A stretch of 64,000 bases of DNA, from positions 1-64,000 of the forward strand of contig NW_020825464.1 of the NCBI RefSeq assembly GCF_003286085.1, in the 5' to 3' direction. The stretch is from Drosophila persimilis (lineage: Eukaryota > Arthropoda > Insecta > Diptera > Drosophilidae). Below are positions 1 to 9,655 of this stretch, piece by piece. The stretch's first letter is position 1, and every line of letters starts with the position of its first letter. The notes under the pieces are model-generated. The model worked only from the letters and a program-made list of their open reading frames with translations, was not told where the DNA came from and did no database searches. The position numbers were made by a program, and so were the translations under genes.

Positions 1-336
1 ACCTACGATGCCTCCCAGTTCGAGGCCAAGTCTGCCCTGCTCTCCTCCAGCTACGACACCAGTGTAGCCTCCGTTTACCAGCAGAGCAACGCCAGCAGCA
101 CAGCCTTGTCGAACGACCACAGCATTCGCATCGATATGCGCGAGTCGCACGCCTATAAGATTTTGGACGAAAACTTCCAGGTGCTTGACAGTGAACACAC
201 AAAGCTACCAGAGACACCAAAAAGTGCCAGCAAATCTTCTTCGGTTGGTCAGCCGAAAGCGATGCTGTCGCACGCCAAACTGGTGTCCAAGGAGTTGGAC
301 TTCAAGCCTCGCAGCACCAGTCCACGCTTTTTTTAG
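1..336 (+). CDS. Poc1: Poc1 copy 1, 3' end only (C-terminal 111 residues)
   Basis: The window opens inside this gene. Reading frame 1 is open from base 1 to the TAG at 334-336 and matches the last 111 codons of the complete copies at 8414, 28191 and 32739. It covers the end of the propeller region and the serine-rich tail, which has no obvious coiled coil. One difference stands out: a Tyr codon (TAC) at 52-54 where the other copies have Cys (TGC). It keeps the Phe (CAGTTCGAG) of copies 3 and 4 but the Lys (TATAAGATT) of copy 2, so it is a distinct copy. Whether the rest of the gene is intact cannot be seen. Confidence 0.85.
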   Translation, partial: TYDASQFEAKSALLSSSYDTSVASVYQQSNASSTALSNDHSIRIDMRESHAYKILDENFQVLDSEHTKLPETPKSASKSSSVGQPKAMLSHAKLVSKELDFKPRSTSPRFF

Positions 337-1108
337 TTCACTATTAACTATTAACAAATAACTAGAAGAACCTGGCAATAATTAAAAATATCGATTCTCT
401 ATCTTAGAAGTTACTTAACTGTTAACAAAGCCTCTCTATCGCTTCCTGTAGCCTATCATCACCCAATACTACTGCACGTAAAACTACTTCCCTGTACAAT
501 AGATCACAGCAAAGGGAACAGCAGAAGGAAGTGGACTACGACTACAGGAGTCTTTTCCATTACCCACTTAGATGAAATTGTTTCGTGTGCATTGAACATG
601 ATTTATTATGACACATAAACAACAGCTTAACTTCCGGGTAACTTACACACACATATGTCTGAGACTGGGACTGGGACTGCACATGTATGCGTAAAAAATG
701 AAGAAAAATGGCAAAATGACTGAGATATTGACTAAAAGCCCTGTGGCAGTAACAACACGACAGCTATGGCAATGGGGCAACGTCAACGGCACTTACCTTT
801 TCCGCATAAACACCCTCAACTCTTGGTCATAATAGTGACCCCCTCTCCTACCATTTAGAGCACTACTCCTCCTCCTGGGAAACCCATGCATTTGAAACAG
901 GTTTGTCCTCTGGTTTCCTTCCTCTTTTTATTAGCCAGCAAGTTGTTCCTTGGACGTAACGCTACCTTTTTTTATGTCATGGAATGGGGCCATCATGTTC
1001 ACCCGTGCGTCCAGTGGTCATCATTTTTCTTGCCCCCATACCGGGTCCTCATTCCTCCCCTGACTATCCATCGAAGCGGTAGTGGTTTCCATGTTAGATT
1101 CCTCCTTG
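337..1108. other. Poc1 3' flank, no gene seen
   Basis: Non-coding sequence that recurs after every Poc1 copy (9656-10439, 29433-30210, 33981-34758). It holds AT-rich 3' UTR-like sequence and a short GGGACT tandem repeat near 661-680 (about two units here, against about three or four elsewhere). An open frame from 886 runs into the DINE-1 and is kept among copies only because they are young duplicates. Confidence 0.6.
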
Positions 1109-2212
1109 TTATACCCGATACTCAAAATGAGTATTGGGGTATATTAGATTTGTGGAAAAAGTGGATGTGTGTAACGTCCAGAAGGAATCGTTTCCGACCC
1201 TATAAAGTATATATATTCTTGATCAGCATCAATAGCCGAGTCGATTGAGCCCTGTCTGTCTGTCCGTCCGTCCGTCTGTCCGTCTGTCCGTCCCTTTCAG
1301 CGCCTAATGCTCAAAGACTATAAGAGCTAGAGCAACGATGTTTTGGATCCAGACTTCTGTGATATGTCACTGCTCCAAAAATATTTCAAAACTTTGCCCC
1401 GCCCATTTCCGCCCCCACAAAGGGCGAAAATCTGTGGCATCCATAATTTCGACGATACGAGAAAACTAAAAACGCAGAATCGTAGAAGATGACTATATCT
1501 TCTAGAGTGCAAAATCTGAACCAGATCGTATAATTATTACATCCAGAATAACGAAAACAATTTCACTCTTTCTCGCTCTGTCTCACTCTAACACACAGGT
1601 TTCATGGTCGGTTTTGCCAATTGCAAAATATGAGTTCAAGGATCTCAGAACCTATAAAAGCCAGAGCAACCAAATTTGGTATCCACACTCCTGTGATATC
1701 GGACCTTGACCGTTTCCTGTCCAAATTTCGCCACACCCCCTTCCGCCCCCGCAAAGGACGAAAATCTGAGGCAACCACAAATCTCAGAGACTATTAAGGC
1801 TAGAGTAACCAAATTTGGTGCACACACTCCTTTAAGATGTCACTATAAAACGTATATCTCAGAATTTCGCCCCACCCCCATCCGCCCCCACAAAGGACGA
1901 AAATCTGTTGCATCCACAATATTGCAGATTTGAGAAAACTAAAAACGCAGAATCATAGATAATGACCATATCTATTAGATTGCTTAATCTGGATCAGATC
2001 AGACCATTTTTATAGCCAAAAGGAACAAATCAATTTGCAGTGGCTACGCAGCGCCCGACGTCACGCTCAGACTGATTTTCTGTCTCTCGCACGCACTCTT
2101 TGTCGTGTCGTTAAATATTAGCGGCGTCTGCCGGAGGAGAGCCATACTGACTTAGTATCGGGTATAACCGTAGAGTTGCGGTGTCCGCAGCAGCTCACAA
2201 CGTTCCCCCTCG
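1109..2212 (+). mobile_element. DINE-1/INE-1-type Helitron relative, full length (D1)
   Basis: It starts TTATACCCGATACTCAAAAT and ends near GTTCCCCCTCG. A 13-bp subterminal inverted repeat (TATACCCGATACT / AGTATCGGGTATA) lies at its ends and a GAGTTGC...GCAACTC-type hairpin sits just before the 3' terminus, here slightly mismatched. The body has TGTC/CGTC microsatellite (1255-1295) and purine/pyrimidine-rich blocks. It is non-autonomous, with no protein of its own. The family call rests on recognising the Drosophila DINE-1 body text (AAGTATATATATTCTTGATC, ATAGCCGAGTCGATTGAGCC). Confidence 0.8.
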
Positions 2213-2300
2213 TTGTATTTTTGAATTGTCTTGATTAGCTTTTCTTGTATTTATTTTTGCACACCCTAAGCTCCGGTTTGTTTCCTTTTTATCTCACTTT
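2213..2300. other. spacer between DINE-1 copies
   Basis: AT-rich unique sequence of about 88 bp between D1 and D2. I see no feature in it. Confidence 0.5.
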
Positions 2301-3400
2301 TTATACCCGATAGTCAAAATGAGTATTGGGGTATATTATATTTGTGGTAAAAGTGCATGTGTGTAACGTCCAGAAGGAATCGTTTCCGACCCCATAAAGT
2401 ATATATATTCTTGATCAGCATCAATAGCCGAGTCGATTGAGCCCTGTCTATCTGTCCGTCCGTCCGTCTGTCCGTCCCCTTCAGCGCCTAGTGCTCAAAG
2501 ACTATAAGAGCTAGAGCAACGATGTTTTGGATCCAGACTTCTGTGATATGTCACTGCTACAAAAATATTTCAAAACTTTGCCCCGCCTACTTCCGCCCCC
2601 ACAAAGGACGAAAATCTGTGGCATCCACATTTTTAAAGATACGATAAAACCAAAAACGCAGAATCGTAGAGAATGACCATATCTTTTAGACTGCAGAATC
2701 TGAATTGGATCGTATTACTATTATAGCCACCATCAAGAAAACAATTTCATTTTTTCTCGCCCTGTCTCTCTCTAACACACAGGTAGCATAGGCGGCTTTG
2801 CTTAGAGTAAAACATTAGCGCCTAGATCTCAGAGACTATAAAAGCTAGAGCAACCAAATTTGGTATCCACACTCCTAATATATCGGACCGAGACGAGTTT
2901 GTTTCAAAATTTCGCCACACCCCCCTTCCGCCCCCGCAAAGGATGCAAATCTGGGGATATTCACAAATCTCAGAGACTATTAAAGCTAGAGTAACCAAAT
3001 TTGGTATCCGCACTTCTGTTAGATCTCACTATAAAACCTTTATCTCCAAATTTCGCCCCACCCCCTTCCGCCCCCACAAAGGACGAAAATCTGTTGCATC
3101 CACAATATTGCAGATTTGAGAAAACTAAAAACGCAGAATCATAGATACCGACCATATCTATCCGGTTGCTGAATTTGGATCAGATCAGATCATTTTTATA
3201 GCCAATGGAAACAAATCAATTTGCAGTGGCTACGAAGCGCGTGACGTCACGCTCAGACTGATTTTCTGTCTCTCTCGCACGCACTCTTTGTCGTGTCGTT
3301 AAATATTAGCGTCCTCTGCCGGAGGAGAGCCATACTGACTTAGTATCGGGTATAACTCTAGAGTTGCGGTGTCCGCAGCAACTCACAACGTTCCCCCTCG
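2301..3400 (+). mobile_element. DINE-1-type element, full length (D2)
   Basis: Same termini and body as D1, with a substitution in the 5' inverted repeat (GATAGTC for GATACTC) and scattered differences, so it is an older copy than the near-identical ones beside the Poc1 units. Confidence 0.8.
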
Positions 3401-3543
3401 TTTGTTTATTACAATGTTTAAACAATGATGTATCTAAATATACAATATAAGAAAATATATATATATCCTTAAATAAATATGCATAAATATAAATGGAATT
3501 GGTTTTACACATATTACATTAGATTTTATTAGATTGCTTGTTT
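3401..3543. other. AT-rich spacer
   Basis: About 140 bp of AT-rich unique DNA between D2 and D3, including a run of ATATAT. No gene. Confidence 0.5.
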
Positions 3544-4409
3544 TTATACCCGATACTCAAAATGAGTATTGGGGTATATTAGATTTGTGGTGAAAGTGGA
3601 TGTGTGTAACGTCCAGAAGGAATCGTTTCCGACCCCATAAAGTATATATATTCTTGATCAGCATCAATAGCCGAGTCGATTGAGCCATGTCTGTCTGTCC
3701 GTCTGTCCGTCCGAACCAGATCGTATAATTATTATAGCCAGAATCACGAAAACAATTTCATTCTTTCTCGCTCTGTCTCACTCTAACACACAGGTTTCAT
3801 GGTCGGTTTCGCCAATTGCAAAATATGAGTTCAAGGATCTCAGAACCCATAAGAGCTAGAGCAACCAAATTTCTTATCCACACTCCTGTGATATCGGTCC
3901 TTGACCGTTTTGTGTCAAAATTTCGCCGCACCCCCTTCCGCCCCCACAAAGGACTAAAATCTGGGGCAACCACAAATCTCAGAGACTATTAAGGTTAGAG
4001 TAACCAAATTTGGTACACACACTCCTTTAAGATGTCACTATAAAACGTATATCTCAGAATTTCGCCCCACCCCCATCCGCCCCCACAAAGGACGAAAATC
4101 TGTTGCATCCACAATATTGCAGATTTGAGAAAACTAAAAACGCAGAATCATAGAGAATTACCATATCTATCCGGTTGCTGAATTTGGATCAGATCGGATA
4201 ATTTTTATAGCCAAAAGGAACAAATCAATTTGCACTGGCTACGCAGCGCCCGACGTCACGCTCAGACTGATTTTCTGTCTCTCTCGCACACACTCTTTGT
4301 CGTGTCGCTTAATATTAGCGCCATCTGCCGGAGGAGAGCCATACTGACTTAGTATCGGGTATAACTGTAGAGTTGCGGTGTCCGCAGCAGCTCACAACGT
4401 TCCCCCTCG
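3544..4409 (+). mobile_element. DINE-1-type element with internal deletion (D3)
   Basis: Both termini are present, but the TGTC/CGTC microsatellite is joined straight to the AACCAGATCG block at about 3713. This removes roughly 240 bp that the full-length copies have. Confidence 0.8.
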
Positions 4410-4412
4410 TTT

Positions 4413-5526
4413 TTATACCCGATACTCAAAATGAGTATTGGGGTATATTAGATTTGTGGTAAAAGTGTATGTGTGTAACGTCCAGAAGGAATCGTTTCCG
4501 ACCCCATAAAGTATATATATTCTTGATCAGCATCAATAGCCGAGTCGATTGAGCCATGTCTGTCTGTCCGTCTGTCCGTCCGTCCGTCTGTCCGTCTGTC
4601 CGTCCCCTTCAGCGCCTAATGCTCAAAGACTATAAGAGCTAGAGCAACGATGTTTTGGATCCAGACTTCTGTGATATGTCACTGCTACAAAAATATTTCA
4701 AAACTTTGCCCCGCCCACTTCCGCCCCCACAAAGGGCGAAAATCTGTGGCATCCACAATTTTAAAGATACGAGAAAACCAAAACGCAGAATCGTAGAGAA
4801 TGACGATATCTTTTAGACTGCGGAATCTGAATTGGATCGTATTATTATTATAGCCAGCATCAAGAAAACAATTTCATTTTTTCTCGCCCTGTCTCTCTCT
4901 AACACACACGTAGCATAGGCAGCTTTGCTTAGAGTAAAACATTAGCGCCTAGATCTCAGAGACTATAAAAGCTAGAGCAACCAAATTTGGTATCCACACT
5001 CCTAATATATCAGACCGAGACGAGTTTGTTTCAAAATTTCGCCACACTCCCGTCCGCCCCCGCAAAGGACGAAAATCTGGGGATTTTCACAAATTTCAGG
5101 GACTATTAACGCTAGAGTAACCAAATTTGGTATCCGCACTCCTGTTAGATCTCACTATAAAACTTATGTCTCAAAATTTCGCCTCACCCCCTTCCGCCCC
5201 CACAAAGGACGAAAATCTGTTGCATCCATAATATTGAGGATACAAAAAAACTAAAAACGCAGAATCATAGATAATGACTATATCTATCAGATTGCTGAAT
5301 CTGGATCAGATCAGTTCATTTTTATAGCCAAAGGGAACAAATCAATTTGCACTGGCTACGCAGCGCCCGACGTCACGCTCAGACTGATTTTCTGTCTCTC
5401 TCGCACGCACTGTTTGTCGTGTCGTTTAATATTAGCGGTGTCTGCCGGAGGAGAGTCATACTGACTTAGTATCGGGTATAACTGTAGAGTTGCGGTGTCC
5501 GCAGCAACTCAAAACGTTCCCCCTCG
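4413..5526 (+). mobile_element. DINE-1-type element, full length (D4)
   Basis: It begins three bases after D3, so the two are head to tail in a T-rich target. Full-length body and 3' hairpin end are present. Its 3' end abuts a scrap of copia-like leader at 5527. Confidence 0.8.
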
Positions 5527-5570
5527 TTTTTTTTGTAGTGTGTGTGTGTGTATAATATATACATACATAG
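5527..5570 (+). mobile_element. copia-like 5' leader fragment
   Basis: A T-run, then GTAGTGTGTGTGTG and TATAATATATACATACATAG, matches the untranslated leader just upstream of the gag start in the copia-like elements (for example 19842-19880). It is about 44 bp long and lies between the 3' ends of two converging DINE-1 copies. It is the right-hand part of a leader whose left-hand part sits at 7127-7218 in the opposite orientation. Confidence 0.75.
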
Positions 5571-6009
5571 ACGAGGGGGAACGTTGTGAGTTGCTGCGGC
5601 GGGCGCTGCGTAGCCACTGCAAATTGATTTGTTCCTTTTGGCTTTCTCGTAGTTTTCTCGTATCTTTAAAATTGTGGATGCCACAGATTTTCGCCCTTTG
5701 TGGGGGCGGAAGTAGGCGGGGCAAAGTTTTGAAATATTTTTGTAGCAGTGACATATCACAGAAGTCTGAATCCAAAACATCGTTGCTCTAGCTCTTATAG
5801 TCTTTGAGCATTAGGCGCTGAAGGGGACGGACAGACGGACGGACGGACAGACGGACAGACAGACATGGCTTAATCGACTCGGCTATTGATGCTGATCAAG
5901 AATATATATACTTTATAGGGTCGGAAACGATTCCTTCTGGACGTTACACACATCCACTTTTACCACAAATCTAATATACCCCAATACTCATTTTGAGTAT
6001 CGGGTATAA
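5571..6009 (-). mobile_element. DINE-1-type element, internally deleted, reversed (D5)
   Basis: Reverse-complement DINE-1. It starts at the 3' terminus (ACGAGGGGGAACGTTGTGAG), jumps at about 5600-5650 over most of the central body, then continues to the 5' terminus GTATCGGGTATAA. With D4 it forms an inverted pair. Confidence 0.8.
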
Positions 6010-6010
6010 A

Positions 6011-7126
6011 AACGAGGGGGAACGTTGTGAGTTGCTGCGGACACCGCAACTCTACAGTTATACCCGATACTAAGTCAGTATGGCTCTCCTCCGGCAGATG
6101 GCGCTAATATTAAGCGACACGACAAAGAGTGTGTGCGAGAGAGACAAAAAATCAGTCTGAGCGTGACGTCGGGCGCTGCGTAGCCAGTGCAAATTGGTTT
6201 GTTCCTTTTGGCTATAAAAATGACCTGATCTGATCCAAATTCAGCAACCGGATAGATATGGTCATTCTCTATGATTCTGCGTTTTTAGTTTTCTCGAATC
6301 CGAAATATTGTGGATGCCACAGATTTTCGTCCTTTGTGGGGGCGGATGGGGGTGGGGCGAAATTCTGGGATATACGTTTTATAGTGACATCTTAAAGGAG
6401 TGTGTGTACCAAATTTGGTTACTCTAGCCTTAATAGTCTCTGAGATTTGTGGTTGCCTCAGATTTTCGTCCTTTGCGGGGGCGGAAGGGGGTGTGGCGAA
6501 ATTTGGACACGAAACGGTCAAGGTCCGATATCACAGGAGTGTGGATACCAAATTTGGTTGCTCTAGCTCTTATGGGTTCTGAGATCCTTGAACTCATATT
6601 TTGCAATTGGCAAAACCGACCATGAAACCTGTGTGTTAGAGTGAGACAGAGCGAGAAAGAGTGAAATTGTTTTCGTGATTCTGGCTATAATAATTATACG
6701 ATCTGGTTCAGATTTTGCACTCTGTAAGATATGATCATCTTCTACGATTCTGCGTTTTTAGTTTTCTCGTATCGTCGAAATTGTGGATGCCACAGATTTT
6801 CGCCCTTTGTGGGGGCGGAAGTGGGCGGGGCAAAGTTTTGAAATATTTTTGTAGCAGTGACATATCACAGAAGTCTGAATCCAAAACATCGTTGCTCTAG
6901 CTCTTATAGTCTTTGAGCATTAGGCGCTGAAGGGGACGGACAGACGGACAGACGGACGGACGGACAGACGGACAGACAGACATGGCTCAATCGACTCGGC
7001 TATTGATGCTGATCAAGAATATATATACTTTATGGGGTCGGAAACGATTCCTTCTGGACGTTACACACATCCACTTTCACCACAAATCTAATATACCCCA
7101 ATACTCATTTTGAGTATCGGGTATAA
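6011..7126 (-). mobile_element. DINE-1-type element, full length, reversed (D6)
   Basis: Complete reverse-strand copy between ACGAGGGGG and GGGTATAA. On the minus strand its 5' end follows the T-run of a copia-like leader (CTTGTGTAGTTTTT), which fits insertion into a T tract. It contains a GA-rich tract (GCGAGAGAGACA) near 6136. Confidence 0.8.
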
Positions 7127-7330
7127 AAAAACTACACAAGAACGCACGCGGAACTAATTTAACAAGTATTTGTTATTAATTTAATTTATTTAAATTGGCG
7201 TGGACTGGGCCCATAACCTATTGGTAGACTGGCTATGACAATTAGTAAACGGAAGACAGTACCAAGTTATGTTTTTCTTTAAAGATTATTTATGTATTTC
7301 TTGATTACTTTTTGCTGCAACACCGGTCCA
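7127..7330 (-). mobile_element. copia-like LTR/leader fragment at the 3' end of the peptide gene (unit 2)
   Basis: On the minus strand 7330-7219 matches the last 112 bp of the copia-like LTR (from TGGACCGGTGTTGCAGC to CTACCAATA). 7218-7127 matches the following primer-binding site and leader (GGTTATGGGCCCAG...CTTGTGTAG). The fragment lies in sense orientation relative to the peptide gene and supplies its last codons, stop codon and downstream sequence. The same fragment adjoins units 3 and 4, so it predates the duplication of the unit. Confidence 0.88.
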
Positions 7331-7601
7331 TGTTCATGTGCCCTTCTTTGCACATCATCATCCGCATCAGCCAGTTGTTTGGTTTATTTTCATTTGGTTG
7401 AGCTTCATGCTCAACCATGCTGTTGATTTCTTTAACCTTATAGAAAGTCTTGTGTTTATCTATGGGTTTCATTTCCCCGATTTGTTTATTATTCGCTAGA
7501 CACGTCGGAAAATCATCATGAATGTCCATGATCCTGTAGGAATAGCTCGAGCTGAAGAATGAAATTCCCACTATGAAAACGAAATAAAGACGCGATAACA
7601 T
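7305..7601 (-). CDS. small secreted peptide gene, copia-fused C-terminus (unit 2)
   Basis: A 98-residue open frame. Residues 1 to about 22 look like a signal peptide (Met, Leu-Ser-Arg, then a Phe/Val/Ile core and a Ser/Tyr-rich end). The mature part is polar, with one Cys near residue 34 and three near the C-terminus. A TATA box and initiator lie at the right spacing upstream, which supports a real gene. The last eight codons (DRCCSKK and stop, 7328-7305) are copia-like LTR sequence, and the preceding KEGHM segment matches 19 nt of copia gag, so the original C-terminus appears to be replaced. The family is not recognised. Small, TATA-driven, secreted and next to Poc1, it could be a reproductive-tract peptide or a truncated odorant-binding-like protein, but both ideas are weak. 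The three copies translate identically. Confidence 0.6.
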   Translation of the reverse strand: MLSRLYFVFIVGISFFSSSYSYRIMDIHDDFPTCLANNKQIGEMKPIDKHKTFYKVKEINSMVEHEAQPNENKPNNWLMRMMMCKEGHMNMDRCCSKK

Positions 7602-8413
7602 TATGCGAGTGTTAAATCGAACTGGTGGATTGGCTTTACGCGTTCGAAGTATTTATATCTGCTTTGCAAGCCTTGAACTTGAGTGTAGCTAAAGTCAACA
7701 TCGCTATGACAGCTGTCCATGCTTCTAGATTAAATATTTGCATACATTTTTACGAATTTCTTAAAGTATTTACCTTTAATGCAATATTTAAAAGTAATAT
7801 GTGTACGATTACGTATACCTCTGTTGTTTCTAGAGCAACGTAGCTGCCATTTGTGGCAGAGTGTCAGCGGGAGACTGGGGCACTGACTACCTTTCCCCCA
7901 TGGGTCCTGTTCCCAGTAAATCTCTGTGAGCGACACGCGTGCCCCTCCACACACTACCCCCATGCAGAAACCACCACACACAAACATGAAACTGAAACTG
8001 AAACTGACATGAATTCGAAAAGCGTTTCCGGGCGAACATTAACACATTTATTTCTCGTTGTGGCGGCTCTGGGCTTTCGTTGGTCCCCAGTCGGCGGCTG
8101 AATAATTTTTTAAGTGACTTCTTTTATTTGCTTTATTTGCAACTGGGATTTGCGGGTGCGTTTATGTGAATACATTAACCAATTCGCAGATGCTGTTGGG
8201 GTTGTCACAGCGATGAGATAATATATGGGATGCTGTGAATGCTCCGCAAGTTCTCGAGAAACTTTAAAAAATGTTATTTTATGTTTGAAATTCGTCTAAT
8301 ACTTCACAATAATGCTTACGGCATTTTCCTTCAAACAAAGCGGCAAAAATTTCAAAATAATTTGTTAAAAAAGCAAATAAACGATTCGAAAAAGAAACCT
8401 ATTAAACGCAAAC
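7602..8413. other. shared intergenic region of the divergent pair (unit 2)
   Basis: About 810 bp between the two start codons. Apart from the peptide-gene promoter it should hold the Poc1 promoter and 5' UTR. It includes a short AAACTG repeat at about 7986-8007. Copies 3 and 4 have a different short segment at the position of about 8130-8140 (CATTTAGAAGCGTTTATAAA), a small indel that separates them from unit 2. No convincing TATA box precedes Poc1. Confidence 0.5.
7621..7660 (-). promoter_or_regulatory. core promoter of the peptide gene (TATA + initiator)
   Basis: On the minus strand AGATATAAATAC lies at 7660-7649, and CCAGTTCG, close to the Drosophila initiator consensus, at about 7626-7619, roughly 30 nt downstream. 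Start of transcription near 7625 would give a 5' UTR of about 23 nt before the ATG at 7601. The same arrangement recurs at 27411-27420 and 31959-31968. Confidence 0.55.
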
Positions 8414-9655
8414 ATGCAGGGACTGTTCAGAGATCCGGCCCTCGACCGCCACTTCACTGGCCACTCGGGCAGCATCACCCAGCTCCGCTTCAGCCCCGAA
8501 GGGTCTCAGATCGCGACGTCATCGTTGGACGGCTCTGTGATATTATGGAACCTGAAACAGGCGTCACGCTGCATTCGCTTCGGATCGCATTCATCGGCTG
8601 TGTATGGAGTGGCGTGGTCGCCAAAGGGCAATCTGGTGGCCTCCGCCGGCCACGACCGCTCTGTGAAGATCTGGGAGCCCAAGGTGCGCGGCGTATCCGG
8701 TGAGTTTGCGGCCCACAGCAAGCCAGTGCGTAGTATCGACTTTGACCCGACCGGCCAGATGATGCTGACAGCCTCCGACGACAAGTCCGTGAAGATATGG
8801 CGCGTGGCCAAACGCCAGTTCCTCTCGTCGTTCAGCCAGCAGACCAACTGGGTGCGTGCCGCCAAATTCAGCCCCAACGGCAAGATGATTGCCACCGTGA
8901 GCGACGACAAATCGCTGCGCATCTACGACGTCAACACTGGAGAGTGCACGCGCACCATCACCGAAGAGCGGGGCGCCCCACGGCAGGTGGCCTGGCATCC
9001 GTGGGGCAACATGGTGGCCGTGGCCCTGGGATGCAACCGGATCAAAATCTTCGATGTTGGCGGCAGCCAGCTGCTGCAGCTGTATGTGGTTCACTCGGCG
9101 CCCGTCAATGATGTGGCTTTCCATCCCAGCGGAAATTTTCTGTTGTCCGGAAGCGATGACTGCACCATACGCGTTCTGGATCTGCTGGAGGGCAGACACA
9201 TCTATACACTGACTGGCCATACGGCGGCCGTAAATGCTGTCGGCTTTTCCCAGGATGGAGAGAAGTTTGCCACTGGTGGCAACGATCGCCAGCTGTTAGT
9301 TTGGCAGTCTAATCTGCACACCTACGATGCCTCCCAGTTGGAGGCCAAGTCTGCCCTGCTCTCCTCCAGCTGCGACACCAGTGTAGCCTCCGTTTACCAG
9401 CAGAGCAACGCCAGCAGCACAGCCTTGTCGAACGACCACAGCATTCGCATCGATATGCGCGAGTCGCACGCCTATAAGATTTTGGACGAAAACTTCCAGG
9501 TGCTTGACAGTGAACACACAAAGCTACCAGAGACACCAAAAAGTGCCAGCAAATCTTCTTCGGTTGGTCAGCCGAAAGCGATGCTGTCGCACGCCAAACT
9601 GGTGTCCAAGGAGTTGGACTTCAAGCCTCGCAGCACCAGTCCACGCTTTTTTTAG
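8414..9655 (+). CDS. Poc1: Poc1 centriolar WD40 protein, copy 2
   Basis: A 413-residue uninterrupted frame. The ATG is in a good Drosophila context (CAAACATG). Seven WD40 repeats, at roughly residues 13-47, 54-89, 96-131, 139-173, 181-215, 222-256 and 264-298, form one beta-propeller. The sequence around RHFTGH, NWVRAAKFSP, HSAPVNDVAFHPSGN and LEGR..YTLTGH is typical of POC1. A serine/proline-containing tail of about 110 residues follows, without the clear C-terminal coiled coil of vertebrate POC1. POC1 is a conserved centriole and basal-body protein acting in centriole stability and, in Drosophila, in sperm centrioles. This copy differs from copies 3 and 4 by Phe for Val in SIDxDP, His for Pro in GRxIYTL, Leu for Phe in ASQxEA and Lys for Asn in AYxILDE. 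No intron is present. Confidence 0.9.
   Translation: MQGLFRDPALDRHFTGHSGSITQLRFSPEGSQIATSSLDGSVILWNLKQASRCIRFGSHSSAVYGVAWSPKGNLVASAGHDRSVKIWEPKVRGVSGEFAAHSKPVRSIDFDPTGQMMLTASDDKSVKIWRVAKRQFLSSFSQQTNWVRAAKFSPNGKMIATVSDDKSLRIYDVNTGECTRTITEERGAPRQVAWHPWGNMVAVALGCNRIKIFDVGGSQLLQLYVVHSAPVNDVAFHPSGNFLLSGSDDCTIRVLDLLEGRHIYTLTGHTAAVNAVGFSQDGEKFATGGNDRQLLVWQSNLHTYDASQLEAKSALLSSSCDTSVASVYQQSNASSTALSNDHSIRIDMRESHAYKILDENFQVLDSEHTKLPETPKSASKSSSVGQPKAMLSHAKLVSKELDFKPRSTSPRFF

Noticed and set aside
886..1248. Open frame of 90-120 residues after each Poc1 (also 10217, 29988, 34536)
   Set aside because: It runs into the DINE-1 and is retained only because the units are recent duplicates; no start context, domain or signal peptide I trust.
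1645..1933. Many 60-75-residue frames on both strands inside DINE-1 copies
   Set aside because: They follow the repeat, not a gene; DINE-1 is non-coding.
7853..8101. 82-residue plus-strand frame upstream of Poc1 (also 27613, 32161)
   Set aside because: Low complexity (AAACTG repeat), no promoter or domain support; more likely regulatory or UTR DNA.
8239..8703. 154-residue plus-strand frame overlapping the Poc1 start (also 28016, 32564)
   Set aside because: Second half is Poc1 read in another frame; the first half is the AT-rich 5' UTR.
8506..9220. 138- and 209-residue antisense frames across Poc1
   Set aside because: Antisense shadows of a GC-rich coding sequence.
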